From positions 1 through 20,279 of IMG/VR virus record IMGVR_UViG_3300047560_000742: a DNA stretch of 20,279 nucleotides; one strand, 5' to 3'. Shown in pieces: positions 7,060-13,414 of the stretch. A program made the translations under genes and the position numbers. This stretch comes from a virus. How positions within the stretch are numbered: position 1 is the first letter of the stretch; every line of letters starts with the position of its first letter. The notes beneath the pieces were generated by a model, which did not search any database, was not told where the DNA came from, and saw only the letters and a program-made list of their open reading frames with translations.

Positions 7060-8963
7060 CAAATTTCACAGCCTCCAGCGGCACATGATAGGGTCTGAGC
7101 ACCTTCAACATTGTCTGTACGTTCAATGAACTTATCCCAGTCAATACCTAAAGGCATCTTAGACACCATGTCGTGATACTCAAACTCATTGATGGACTCA
7201 TAAGGAGCTTGTCGATATGTTCCTCCATCCATAGGCAAGAAGCTCACACCTGTAATCTCATCAAAGTTATTCCATACCCATGCCCCAACTTCAGGCCACT
7301 CATTCTCGTTCACTGAGATAGTCACTGAAGGCTTATGCTCACAGTAATGACGCTGGAACAACAACCACAGTTTCAAGTGTTTCAAAGCATTCAAGTCTTC
7401 ACGCAGTACAGCACCTTTCTCAACTCGCATTGGGAAGCTAAACACTGTAGTACTATCAGGCTTCATAACACAAGGCTCAGCTGGGAATCCTTGAGACTTC
7501 AGGAAATCAGTGAGTGGATCTTTATTATCAGACCGGACACGACGAATAAAGTACTGACTGTGCTGAGGATGGATGCCACTAGCAGTGCCAGTAAGCTGAG
7601 ATACAGTGCCCTCTGGCTTAATTGCAGTAATGGCAACACTCCGGTTAATCCCGATAGCGTCAGCCAACTCAGCATTAGTATCAATAGCCACATTCTTCAA
7701 TCCTTCCAAGATAGCAGGTAGTTCAGCATTATCAGGATCATTCAACAAGACATTATCCAAGATACCTGTCATCGACACACCCAACAAACGCTCCTCTTCA
7801 GTGTTTGTCTGCCACACCTTACGCAGGTACGGGAAGTGAGTCATTGTCGATTGAAAAGTCCCAAGAATAGTTGCCAAGCGCACTTTATTCCGTAGAGTAT
7901 CCACACTATCGCTGCTCCGCACAATAACAGAAGACAGATTACAAAATTGATAAGGTCTAAGGATAATCTCACTGCAAGGGTTCGTACCCCACTCTTTACC
8001 CAGTTCCCTACGTCCATTCTTAGCTGCTTGAAGTTCACTTGCATAACGATTAAAGATACCTCGCTCTCCTGAGTGTGATTCATAAATGCTTGACCACTCA
8101 CGCATGAACTTACCTACATCAGGTTTAACTTCGTAGATGGCACTGTTGTTAGCCAAGGCACGTTGACCATTACCGTCCCACCAGTTACCAGCTTTAGCGT
8201 GAGCCATACGATCATCGCTCAAGTCTGACAATGAGATCATAGCCGATCGACGCACTCCACCGACCACCACAACTTCGCCAACTTTGCAGAGGATGTCGTG
8301 AGCTTCCAAGCTTGTAAGTTTTCGTCCCGCAGCAAGCTTGAATTTACTAACAACATACTTGAACAAGTCGACAAGAGGCTCAGGGCCACTGGCACGTCCA
8401 CCGAAGGTTTTGAGGCGTGTACCTGCAGGTCGTACAGCAGATACGTCCCACTTCGGAATCTCGCCAGCATATAGTAAGGCAATGACTTGTCGCAGTGACT
8501 TAGCCCAACCTTCTTTGGAGTCTTTAACACCAATAGTAGTGTTAGACTCAAACAGCTCAGTTGGGATCTCAGGTAACTTAGATACATACTTTTGCTCCAC
8601 ACTAAAGCCTACACCTGTACCACACAACAGAATATACATAGCTTCATCAAAGGCTTTAGGATCATCGATAGGCAGATATGAGCAGTTATAACCTGCAATG
8701 TTCTGACGCTCCAAAGCATCACCAGCTGTCATGATGCTGCGCATTGAAGGCATCACTTCCAAGTTAGTTACAGCATCCTGCAACTCTTTACGCATCTCAG
8801 GCGGGATGTCGTAGTTATGGTTAGTCTTCAATTGCTTAGTCATGAACTCAAAGTAGCGATTGACTGTTTCAGGCCAATGCTCTCGTCGTCCCTTATCATC
8901 CAAGTAGCGAGAGTAGCGGCTTTTGCCAATGTACTCTTGGTATGGTGTCATTACAGCTGTCAT
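7059..8963 (-). CDS. nrdJ: Class II (adenosylcobalamin-dependent) ribonucleotide reductase
   Basis: A 634-residue ribonucleotide reductase resembling the monomeric class II (RTPR-type) enzymes, which reduce ribonucleotides using adenosylcobalamin. Visible active-site features: the N-terminal redox cysteine C94 in 'GYNCSYLP', 'GTGVGFSVEQ', the loop 'NPCSEIILRPYQFCN' with N328, C330 (thiyl radical Cys), E332 and second redox C341, 'GTVSQLTGTASGIHP', and a C-terminal cysteine pair C627/C632 (CAAGGC) that shuttles electrons. The C-x4-C spacing matches the Lactobacillus-type enzyme. No class I metal-radical subunit gene or class III activase is nearby, consistent with class II. AAGGA is 11 nt before the ATG. 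It forms a functional pair with the downstream redoxin and supplies dNTPs for phage DNA synthesis. Confidence 0.93.
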   Translation of the reverse strand: MTAVMTPYQEYIGKSRYSRYLDDKGRREHWPETVNRYFEFMTKQLKTNHNYDIPPEMRKELQDAVTNLEVMPSMRSIMTAGDALERQNIAGYNCSYLPIDDPKAFDEAMYILLCGTGVGFSVEQKYVSKLPEIPTELFESNTTIGVKDSKEGWAKSLRQVIALLYAGEIPKWDVSAVRPAGTRLKTFGGRASGPEPLVDLFKYVVSKFKLAAGRKLTSLEAHDILCKVGEVVVVGGVRRSAMISLSDLSDDRMAHAKAGNWWDGNGQRALANNSAIYEVKPDVGKFMREWSSIYESHSGERGIFNRYASELQAAKNGRRELGKEWGTNPCSEIILRPYQFCNLSSVIVRSSDSVDTLRNKVRLATILGTFQSTMTHFPYLRKVWQTNTEEERLLGVSMTGILDNVLLNDPDNAELPAILEGLKNVAIDTNAELADAIGINRSVAITAIKPEGTVSQLTGTASGIHPQHSQYFIRRVRSDNKDPLTDFLKSQGFPAEPCVMKPDSTTVFSFPMRVEKGAVLREDLNALKHLKLWLLFQRHYCEHKPSVTISVNENEWPEVGAWVWNNFDEITGVSFLPMDGGTYRQAPYESINEFEYHDMVSKMPLGIDWDKFIERTDNVEGAQTLSCAAGGCEI

Positions 8964-8964
8964 A

Positions 8965-9123
8965 TTAATCTAGTTCCTTTGTTAAATATTCTTGTTTTTT
9001 CTCAATCACATCATCAAATCTTTCGACAAGATCATCACTCTGGATTCCTAGCAGTTCCAAGAGTGTGACCTCATCTAAACGTTTGAGAGCCTCTTTCAGT
9101 TCTTCAAATGTTATGTTTTTCAC
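8965..9123 (-). CDS. Small acidic helical protein, GTG start
   Basis: A 52-residue, highly charged helical protein ('FEELKEALKRLDEVTLLELL' then 'DDLVERFDDVIEKKQEYL'). The frame can be extended upstream to 9198, but that would overlap the preceding gene by 95 nt. The GTG at 9123 has GGAG 8 nt upstream and gives a normal 20-nt overlap, so it is preferred. Its stop lies 1 nt before the reductase ATG. Similar short proteins with an 'SDDLVERF..VIE...EYL' core occur in many phages, but no function is known to me. Confidence 0.7.
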   Translation of the reverse strand: MKNITFEELKEALKRLDEVTLLELLGIQSDDLVERFDDVIEKKQEYLTKELD

Positions 9124-9505
9124 ATTCGTCGCTCCGCTCACGTTTGTTGATCTCTCTGTCAATATACCACTTAGCCTTCTTAAGGTCTTCAATGGCATCT
9201 TTCTTCAAGTCACAACGCCAGATATATTTGATTGCATTACCTAAGTTAAAGCCCATGTGTTCTGTAACTTGGATACATTCAATACCTGATGGATGTTCAG
9301 TATAGTGCTTAGGTTTGTTAACTATATCATCCTCATCCCTAACATCCACCCATTCCTTGATAGCTTCACTCAGAGGCTTAGATGCTTCTTGATTGATGTA
9401 GATATTACGATCAACCCATCGATCATATTGAAAGCAATGATTACAAGGGTGTATAGTCTTGTCTAAGTTACCGTAGAAGCAAGTATTACATTTCTTAAAG
9501 TCCAT
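9104..9505 (-). CDS. DUF3310-type protein with N-terminal zinc-ribbon-like cysteines
   Basis: A 133-residue protein. The C-terminal part ('IVNKPKHYTEHPSGIECIQV' through 'GNAIKYIWRCDLK' and 'EDLKKAKWYIDREI') matches the phage DUF3310 family, sometimes annotated as SaV-like or nucleotide kinase on thin evidence. The N-terminal part carries CxxC...CxxC ('KKCNTCFYGN' and 'HPCNHCFQYD'), likely binding a zinc ion, a fusion seen in other phage members. The ATG at 9505 is preferred over 9526 because GGAGAA sits 6 nt upstream and the overlap with the metallophosphoesterase becomes 11 nt. The real biochemical role is not established; nucleotide metabolism is suggested by the RNR neighbourhood only. Confidence 0.8.
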   Translation of the reverse strand: MDFKKCNTCFYGNLDKTIHPCNHCFQYDRWVDRNIYINQEASKPLSEAIKEWVDVRDEDDIVNKPKHYTEHPSGIECIQVTEHMGFNLGNAIKYIWRCDLKKDAIEDLKKAKWYIDREINKRERSDECEKHNI

Positions 9506-10259
9506 ATCGTTTCTCCAAGTATTCAATGCTTAAGAACATTTCATCGAAGTGTCCATCGTTAACTTCATTCATCATCAGTAAGCCACGCCAGTGTCTGTTA
9601 CTTAACTGATCCATATAGCTTTCATCATGAAGGTAATAAGACCCAACGATGATAGCACATATAGGCTTGCCGTCAGCTCGTTTACCATAGGCGATCTGCT
9701 TTCCTTGTTGGTGTCCTGCAACACACGACATATGAAGCTTGTTAATAATAGCACTAGCAGCACCTGCTGGTCGTCCCATCGCACCCACAGGCCAGTAATG
9801 ATTAAACCCAACACCGTTGATAAACACAGGGTGGAGAAAACCGTGAACCTCCCAGTCTTTCTCATACTCTAAGTCCTTAGTTGAGATCAAACCCTCTAGA
9901 GTTGGGTTGTTATTAACAGCTCTATCGATACGGTTCTCATGGTTCCCTAGAGTCAATACCATACGAGGTTTGTATACCTTGTGTTTGGATTCCTTCTGAG
10001 CCTTCTGAGCTTCCCTCAATGGAGCCAGTAACAACTTCATGGCCTCTTTAGCAGCTTCAATGTCTTTCTTGTAGCGTAAACCTTCAAAGTACTTACTCCC
10101 TTTAATGTCGTGGCTACTAAGGCTTGGCATATCTGCAAAGTCACCTAGATTAACAACTACATCAGGCTTGTAATCGACAATGGCTTTACCAGCCCATGTC
10201 AGATGCTCTAAAGGTACACCTTCTTTAACTTGGCAGTCAGGTATCACTAAGATTTTCAT
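9495..10259 (-). CDS. Calcineurin-like metallophosphoesterase
   Basis: A 254-residue metallophosphoesterase. Motifs in order: 'ILVIPDCQ' (D8; Gln10 in place of the usual His of DxH), 'VVNLGDFAD' (G39-D40), 'LTLGNHENR' (N106-H107-E108), a later His in 'GFNHYWP' (H154), and 'CVAGHQQG' (G182-H183). These residues bind two metal ions and hydrolyse a phosphoester; the substrate could be DNA ends, RNA or a nucleotide. The D-x-Q variant of motif I is found in several phage members and need not abolish activity. AAAGGG lies 5 nt before the ATG. In this replication/nucleotide operon a nucleic-acid processing role is plausible but unproven. Confidence 0.88.
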   Translation of the reverse strand: MKILVIPDCQVKEGVPLEHLTWAGKAIVDYKPDVVVNLGDFADMPSLSSHDIKGSKYFEGLRYKKDIEAAKEAMKLLLAPLREAQKAQKESKHKVYKPRMVLTLGNHENRIDRAVNNNPTLEGLISTKDLEYEKDWEVHGFLHPVFINGVGFNHYWPVGAMGRPAGAASAIINKLHMSCVAGHQQGKQIAYGKRADGKPICAIIVGSYYLHDESYMDQLSNRHWRGLLMMNEVNDGHFDEMFLSIEYLEKRYGL

Positions 10260-10422
10260 GTTTACCCTTTAATGTGGTATTAATCCGTCCTAATTGTTTA
10301 ATAACTAGAAGTGAACATGATGCAGTTAAGATGTAAGGTTCTTTATTTATTGCTGCGACAATAATAGTAAAAAACAATACAAGCATATAAACTGTTTCGA
10401 TAATATCTTTATATTTATTCAA
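10237..10422 (-). CDS. Small two-helix membrane protein (TTG start likely)
   Basis: About 61 residues with two hydrophobic segments, 'VYMLVLFFTIIVAAI' and 'YILTASCSLLVIKQL', joined by a short polar turn, followed by a basic tail. Three candidate starts exist: TTG 10437, ATG 10428 and TTG 10422. The ATG has GAAGGA only 1 nt upstream, too close to work well, whereas the TTG at 10422 has it 7 nt upstream, the same spacing seen at other starts here, so TTG is preferred. It overlaps both neighbours slightly. An inner-membrane phage protein of unknown role. Confidence 0.6.
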   Translation of the reverse strand: MNKYKDIIETVYMLVLFFTIIVAAINKEPYILTASCSLLVIKQLGRINTTLKGKHENLSDT

Positions 10423-10582
10423 TGTCATTTCCTTCAACTGTTAATCGTTCACCTTCACGTAGTCCAGCTTTGATGGCTTCTAGAATACCGAAGGTGAGGA
10501 GTGATTGAGCTTCACTAGCAGTTAAGTCAAACTGATATGTAGCATCACCATTCTCATGCTCTTTAATCAAGTTTACGTTCAT
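10415..10582 (-). CDS. Small conserved phage protein (55 residues)
   Basis: A frame of 55 residues beginning MNVNLIKEHENGDATYQFDL, followed by a helical 'EAQSLLTFGILEAIKAGLRE'. It fills an otherwise empty 150-nt space between two genes, overlaps the upstream gene by 20 nt and the downstream one by 8 nt, and reads like a real protein (charged N-terminus, amphipathic helix). A weak GGAAG precedes the ATG. The 'HENGDATY.FDLT...LLTFGI..AI.AGL' pattern is one I associate with short proteins in aquatic phages; its function is unknown. Confidence 0.7.
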   Translation of the reverse strand: MNVNLIKEHENGDATYQFDLTASEAQSLLTFGILEAIKAGLREGERLTVEGNDIE

Positions 10583-10826
10583 GCTCAGCTTCCTTCAAGA
10601 ACTCTTCAGCATCAGCGATGTACATGAAGTATCGTAAGACAACAGCGATAGCCTCATTAACTTTCTTGTTCTCAGCGATGTCTTCAGGATGGCTGCTAAA
10701 CCCACCATTGATAGTGTTGAGATAAGTCTCTTTAAGCTTCTCAACGATAATAACATCTGTAAAGTCTTCCCAAGCCCACTTAAGTTCCTGAGACTTTTCC
10801 ATTGCTTTAATAAGATTACTTAACAT
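10563..10826 (-). CDS. Small helical phage protein of unknown function
   Basis: An 87-residue helical, acidic protein with a conserved-looking core 'ELKWAWEDFTDVIIVEKLKE' and 'VVLRYFMYIADAEEFLKEAE'. The frame extends to an ATG at 10853, but the ATG at 10826 has AAAGGA 10 nt upstream and leaves an 11-nt overlap with endonuclease I, so it is preferred. No enzymatic motif was seen. It is cotranscribed with endonuclease I and the small genes downstream. Confidence 0.7.
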   Translation of the reverse strand: MLSNLIKAMEKSQELKWAWEDFTDVIIVEKLKETYLNTINGGFSSHPEDIAENKKVNEAIAVVLRYFMYIADAEEFLKEAEHERKLD

Positions 10827-11280
10827 AGATCTGTTTTCCTTTACCTTTTTCATTGGGCGTAACGCCCTCGGTTAACCAAGCTGTAGGAATATCTTTATCA
10901 GCAAATTTAAACCCAAACTTGTCACACCACATACCATATGTTGTCTGACTTAGCTTTGAAAGCTTAGCTTTAGAGTTACTAAAGACAAATCTAATATCTA
11001 ACTCAGGGTACTGCTCTTGAATCATTAGATGCTTTTGTCTGTCTGCTGTAATGAACCTACCTTTACTCTCAATAATAATACCGTTGTTCAGAAGTACAAA
11101 GTCAGGCGTGTATTTCCTCGCTTTAGCTGGTTGAATATAGTCTATAACTAGCTTCTCATACTCAAATGGAATTCCTAGATTAGTTAAATTCTCAGCTATC
11201 TTGTCTTCTAAACCTGACCTGAATCCATGCTTCAAAGCTACTTGACGTACAGATAGAGGTTTCTTGCGCTTAGATTTCAT
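10816..11280 (-). CDS. Endonuclease I, T7 gp3-like Holliday junction resolvase
   Basis: A 154-residue T7 endonuclease I homologue, which resolves branched DNA and helps break down host DNA. Catalytic residues of T7 (E20, D55, E65, K67) align with E25 in 'RSGLEDKIAE', D60 in 'KYTPDFVLL', and E71/K73 in 'IIIESKGRF'. The 'DRQKHLMIQEQYPELDIRFV' and 'TYGMWCDKFGFKFADKDIP' segments also match the T7 protein closely. Start chosen at ATG 11280, which has AAGGAG 4 nt upstream and an 11-nt overlap with the HExxH gene; an ATG at 11322 would overlap far more. The N-terminal 20 residues are basic. Position next to the exonuclease mirrors T7-like gene order. Confidence 0.93.
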   Translation of the reverse strand: MKSKRKKPLSVRQVALKHGFRSGLEDKIAENLTNLGIPFEYEKLVIDYIQPAKARKYTPDFVLLNNGIIIESKGRFITADRQKHLMIQEQYPELDIRFVFSNSKAKLSKLSQTTYGMWCDKFGFKFADKDIPTAWLTEGVTPNEKGKGKQIYVK

Positions 11281-11566
11281 GTGACTCCTTAGTGATCTGA
11301 TACTGATGGAGGAATGCTCCAAAGGTATCTACAAACTCCTCATCATGGTTTAACTTACCCATTGTGAATAGAATGGCATGAACTAACTCATGGTAGAAGG
11401 TCTGCTCAGTGGTTTGCTTATTCATGTCCATACGTATGTGGATAACTTGTCTTTCGGGATCACACTTACCCATCTCTTCCATGTGAAATAAGTAGTTTAC
11501 GTGCCACTTAGATCCTGCTAGGTTGAAGGTGGTTGCCACATCTGGTTTGGTTCCCTTCTTAGCCAC
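11270..11566 (-). CDS. Putative zinc metallopeptidase-like protein (HExxH), GTG start
   Basis: A 98-residue protein with 'FYHELVHAILFTMGK' (HELVH at about 59-63), the HExxH zinc-binding motif of gluzincin/SprT-like peptidases, followed by 'DEEFVDTFGAFLHQ', where an acidic residue could provide the third ligand. The size is near the minimum for a peptidase domain. The start is uncertain: GTG at 11566 gives the full frame but overlaps the exonuclease by 49 nt; a GTG at 11539 ('VATTFNLAG') overlaps by 22 nt. Comparable short HExxH proteins occur in aquatic phage replication operons. The substrate is unknown. Confidence 0.75.
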   Translation of the reverse strand: MAKKGTKPDVATTFNLAGSKWHVNYLFHMEEMGKCDPERQVIHIRMDMNKQTTEQTFYHELVHAILFTMGKLNHDEEFVDTFGAFLHQYQITKESHEI

Positions 11567-12213
11567 AATAGTTTCCCATTCTCCAGTACCCTTTCAGAGT
11601 TTCCGTCATAAGCCTTGAGGCAAGCATCATATAGTTCCCTTTCAGTTGTACAATCTTTCAAGATCTTATCAGCCTTTACAGGGCCAATACCTCTGATTCC
11701 CTCTATGTTATCAACTCTGTCACCTGTCAATATCTGTTTGTAGAAACTGTACAAGCCTTCAAACTCAGTAACATAGTATTCTTCATCCTTTACAGGATTG
11801 TAGTGCCATCCCGGTAACTGATCAAGATCCTTATCTACGTGCACAATCCAGTAGTTACCTTCAGTGGATGCTATGCCTACAGCATCATCAGCCTCTTCAC
11901 CTTCTGACATCTTAGCACCGAGCTTTAGTAGATGGTTTCTGAGAGCATCATAATGCTTAGGCTTAGGAGCATCCTTACGGTTGCCCTTGTAAGGAACTGT
12001 GGTAGCTACTTCGAATCTAAAGTTAGTTTTACCTGTAATCCAAGCTCTGTAGTCATCACACTTCAAGCGCATATAGATTATGTCGGTAAACCACTCTGTG
12101 AGTCGATTTAGTGCCCACCGTTCCTCTTCATCCTCATTGGAGAAGCCAACTTTGTATACTAGCTAAAGGAAATCAGCATCTACAATAGCTTCTAGCGGTC
12201 GATCTAATTTCAT
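11518..12213 (-). CDS. 5'-3' exonuclease (FEN/T7 gp6-like), interrupted by in-frame TAG
   Basis: A FEN-family exonuclease reading 231 residues if codon 17 is decoded. The intended start is ATG 12213: AAGGAGGT lies 5 nt before it and it overlaps the HNH stop (ATGA). The first metal-binding motif 'AIVDADF' (D12, D14) is followed by TAG at 12165-12163 (codon 17), then the frame continues as 'LVYKVGFSNEDEEERW'. Further motifs: 'PYKGNR', 'EGEEADD' (106-110), 'VDKDLD' (126-131), 'TGDRVDNIEGIRGIGPVKA' (helix-hairpin-helix). A product starting at the internal ATG (12072, 184 residues) would lack the first acidic motif and the internal start has no clear ribosome site. Possible explanations are a recent mutation, suppression or readthrough, or a sequencing error. 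The gene also ends with TAG. T7 gp6 is about 300 residues. Confidence 0.85.
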
Positions 12214-12707
12214 TTTTTACCTCCTTCAAAGTGCCTAATACGATGACAATTTGCACAGAGAAGAACACACTTTGATAGTTCTTTCTCTACGAATTCAAAA
12301 TCTTTTCTACGAAGAATGTTTCCAAGATTGAATTCTTTTTCACTGGGATCTAAATGATGAAAATCATAAACAGAAGTAGGAAATACACCTTTACAATCAA
12401 CACATTCACCACCTAAATAGTCAATGGCTTTTTGTTTCTTTTCAAGGCCGTGTTTTGCTACTTTATTGTTTCTTTTATTTAACCATTCAGGACTTGTTTT
12501 GGCTTTGTTGTAGTATGCTCTTGCTTTTTCATTAGCGCATTTCTTACACACACCACCTTTAGATGAAAATGACTCAATAGATAATATGGTTGTACATTGA
12601 GAACAATATTTAAATCCTTGTGGAACTTCTTTTCCGTCCACTAGGAACACATACTCAAGTATCTTACCTTTACTATCTCTTTTAGTTACTTTCCGCTCTG
12701 TTTTCAT
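12210..12707 (-). CDS. HNH homing-type endonuclease with N-terminal zinc ribbon
   Basis: A 165-residue endonuclease. Residues 35-57 form a zinc ribbon (C35-x2-C38 ... C54-x2-C57); the HNH nuclease core follows, with C102/C105, 'YDFHHLDPSE' (H117, H118, D120), and 'CVLLCANCHRIRH' (C141, C144, H145, H149). Such free-standing HNH genes cut DNA of related phages lacking the gene and spread by repair. It interrupts the usual SSB-exonuclease order, is more A/T-rich than its neighbours, and has its own upstream control region (hairpin plus promoter). GGAGA lies 4 nt before the ATG. Its last codons (GAAGGAGGT, encoding EGG) provide the Shine-Dalgarno of the exonuclease, so the insertion is fitted neatly to the next gene. 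Confidence 0.92.
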   Translation of the reverse strand: MKTERKVTKRDSKGKILEYVFLVDGKEVPQGFKYCSQCTTILSIESFSSKGGVCKKCANEKARAYYNKAKTSPEWLNKRNNKVAKHGLEKKQKAIDYLGGECVDCKGVFPTSVYDFHHLDPSEKEFNLGNILRRKDFEFVEKELSKCVLLCANCHRIRHFEGGKK

Positions 12708-12760
12708 ATTATCTCCAATAAATATAAAATATATTAGTATTCTACACTATTGGAGATAAT
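12708..12760 (-). promoter_or_regulatory. 13-bp inverted repeat hiding the HNH ribosome binding site
   Basis: ATTATCTCCAATA (12708-12720) and TATTGGAGATAAT (12748-12760) are perfect reverse complements, separated by a 27-nt A/T-rich loop. In left-pointing mRNA that arrives from upstream genes, the arm nearest the HNH ATG contains the GGAGA ribosome site and would be paired, reducing translation. RNA folding energy was not computed. Confidence 0.75.
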
Positions 12761-12767
12761 TTGTCAA
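12739..12767 (-). promoter_or_regulatory. Sigma70-type promoter for the HNH gene
   Basis: On the minus strand TTGACA (12767-12762, perfect -35) is followed by a 17-nt spacer and TAGAAT (12744-12739, 5 of 6 of TATAAT). The predicted start, near 12732, lies inside the hairpin loop, so transcripts made here lack the upstream arm and would have a free ribosome site. It is the most convincing host-type promoter I found in the window. Confidence 0.75.
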
Positions 12768-12783
12768 GTTTTTTTAACTTATT

Positions 12784-13215
12784 TTAGAGGATGTCATCCG
12801 CTGTCTCTTCTTCAGCGACACCTTCAGGGATATAGAGCTTCAACTCAGTGATCACCAGCTTCTTGATAGACGGTGCAGCACCAAACTTAGCTGACATCTT
12901 GTGGCGGTATGAAGATACCAGTGCAAAGCACTTAGTACCATTACCAATATGAGATACGTCCACAGGATTGCCCTCTTCATCGACAGGCTCAAACAAGAAC
13001 TTAGACTTACCAACAATGTACTTACCCATTGTGTCTTTCTCTTTGATCTTGATGCCCAACTCTTCAAGCTTAGCTGCAGCAGCATCGCTCAGTTGTCCCA
13101 ATGTGCACTCATACTTATCGTTATCGTCATTGAACTTCTTGTTGTAGTCTTTCATCCAACCAGCCCAGAACAGTTCACCAGCAACTTTAACGGGTTTCAT
13201 GCTATCAATACTCAT
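12784..13215 (-). CDS. Single-stranded DNA-binding protein (gp2.5-like)
   Basis: A 143-residue protein in the position and with the properties of phage gp2.5-type ssDNA-binding proteins: an OB-fold-sized beta-rich body ('PVKVAGELFWAGWMKD', 'KYIVGKSKFLFEPVDEEG', 'VITELKLYIPEG') and an acidic tail 'AEEETADDIL', the kind of C-terminus that contacts DNA polymerase and helicase in T7. It coats single strands during replication and recombination. The ATG at 13215 is preferred over 13245 because AAAGGA lies 7 nt upstream and it leaves a clean 16-nt gap. It stands between the polymerase group and the HNH insertion. The fold assignment is from pattern and context. Confidence 0.8.
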   Translation of the reverse strand: MSIDSMKPVKVAGELFWAGWMKDYNKKFNDDNDKYECTLGQLSDAAAAKLEELGIKIKEKDTMGKYIVGKSKFLFEPVDEEGNPVDVSHIGNGTKCFALVSSYRHKMSAKFGAAPSIKKLVITELKLYIPEGVAEEETADDIL

Positions 13216-13231
13216 TTCATTTTCCTTTAAG

Positions 13232-13414
13232 TTAATGCAGTTCATTATTAGGAGGAACTGCGACCCCTCCAGCTAGATCTTCCAAGTAACACAATGCCGA
13301 TAAAAGCACTGTATATACCTCTTCAAGATCTAGATCCTCTCCTATCTTAATCTTGAAAGTGTCACCTTCAACATTAAATAGTATTTGATTCTTTTGTATG
13401 TTAGTGACAGTCAT
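13232..13414 (-). CDS. Small acidic protein after DNA polymerase
   Basis: A 60-residue protein starting at an ATG that overlaps the end of the polymerase gene by 14 nt. It has a beta-prone N-terminus ('NQILFNVEGDTFKIKIGEDL') and a hydrophobic helix ('VYTVLLSALCYLEDLAGG'). AAGGGAAG is present about 7 nt upstream. It lies between polymerase and ssDNA-binding protein genes, so a replication accessory role is possible, but no family is recognised. Confidence 0.65.
   Translation of the reverse strand: MTVTNIQKNQILFNVEGDTFKIKIGEDLDLEEVYTVLLSALCYLEDLAGGVAVPPNNELH

Noticed and set aside
7841-8101. Open frame on the minus strand with a hydrophobic C-terminal segment
   Set aside because: It lies entirely within the ribonucleotide reductase gene in another frame and has no ribosome site; a shadow of the real gene.
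12761-12783. Possible terminator formed by AAGTT/AACTT around an A/T run after the ssDNA-binding gene
   Set aside because: Only five weak base pairs, and in the direction of transcription the run is A, not T. The -35 element of the HNH promoter overlaps it.
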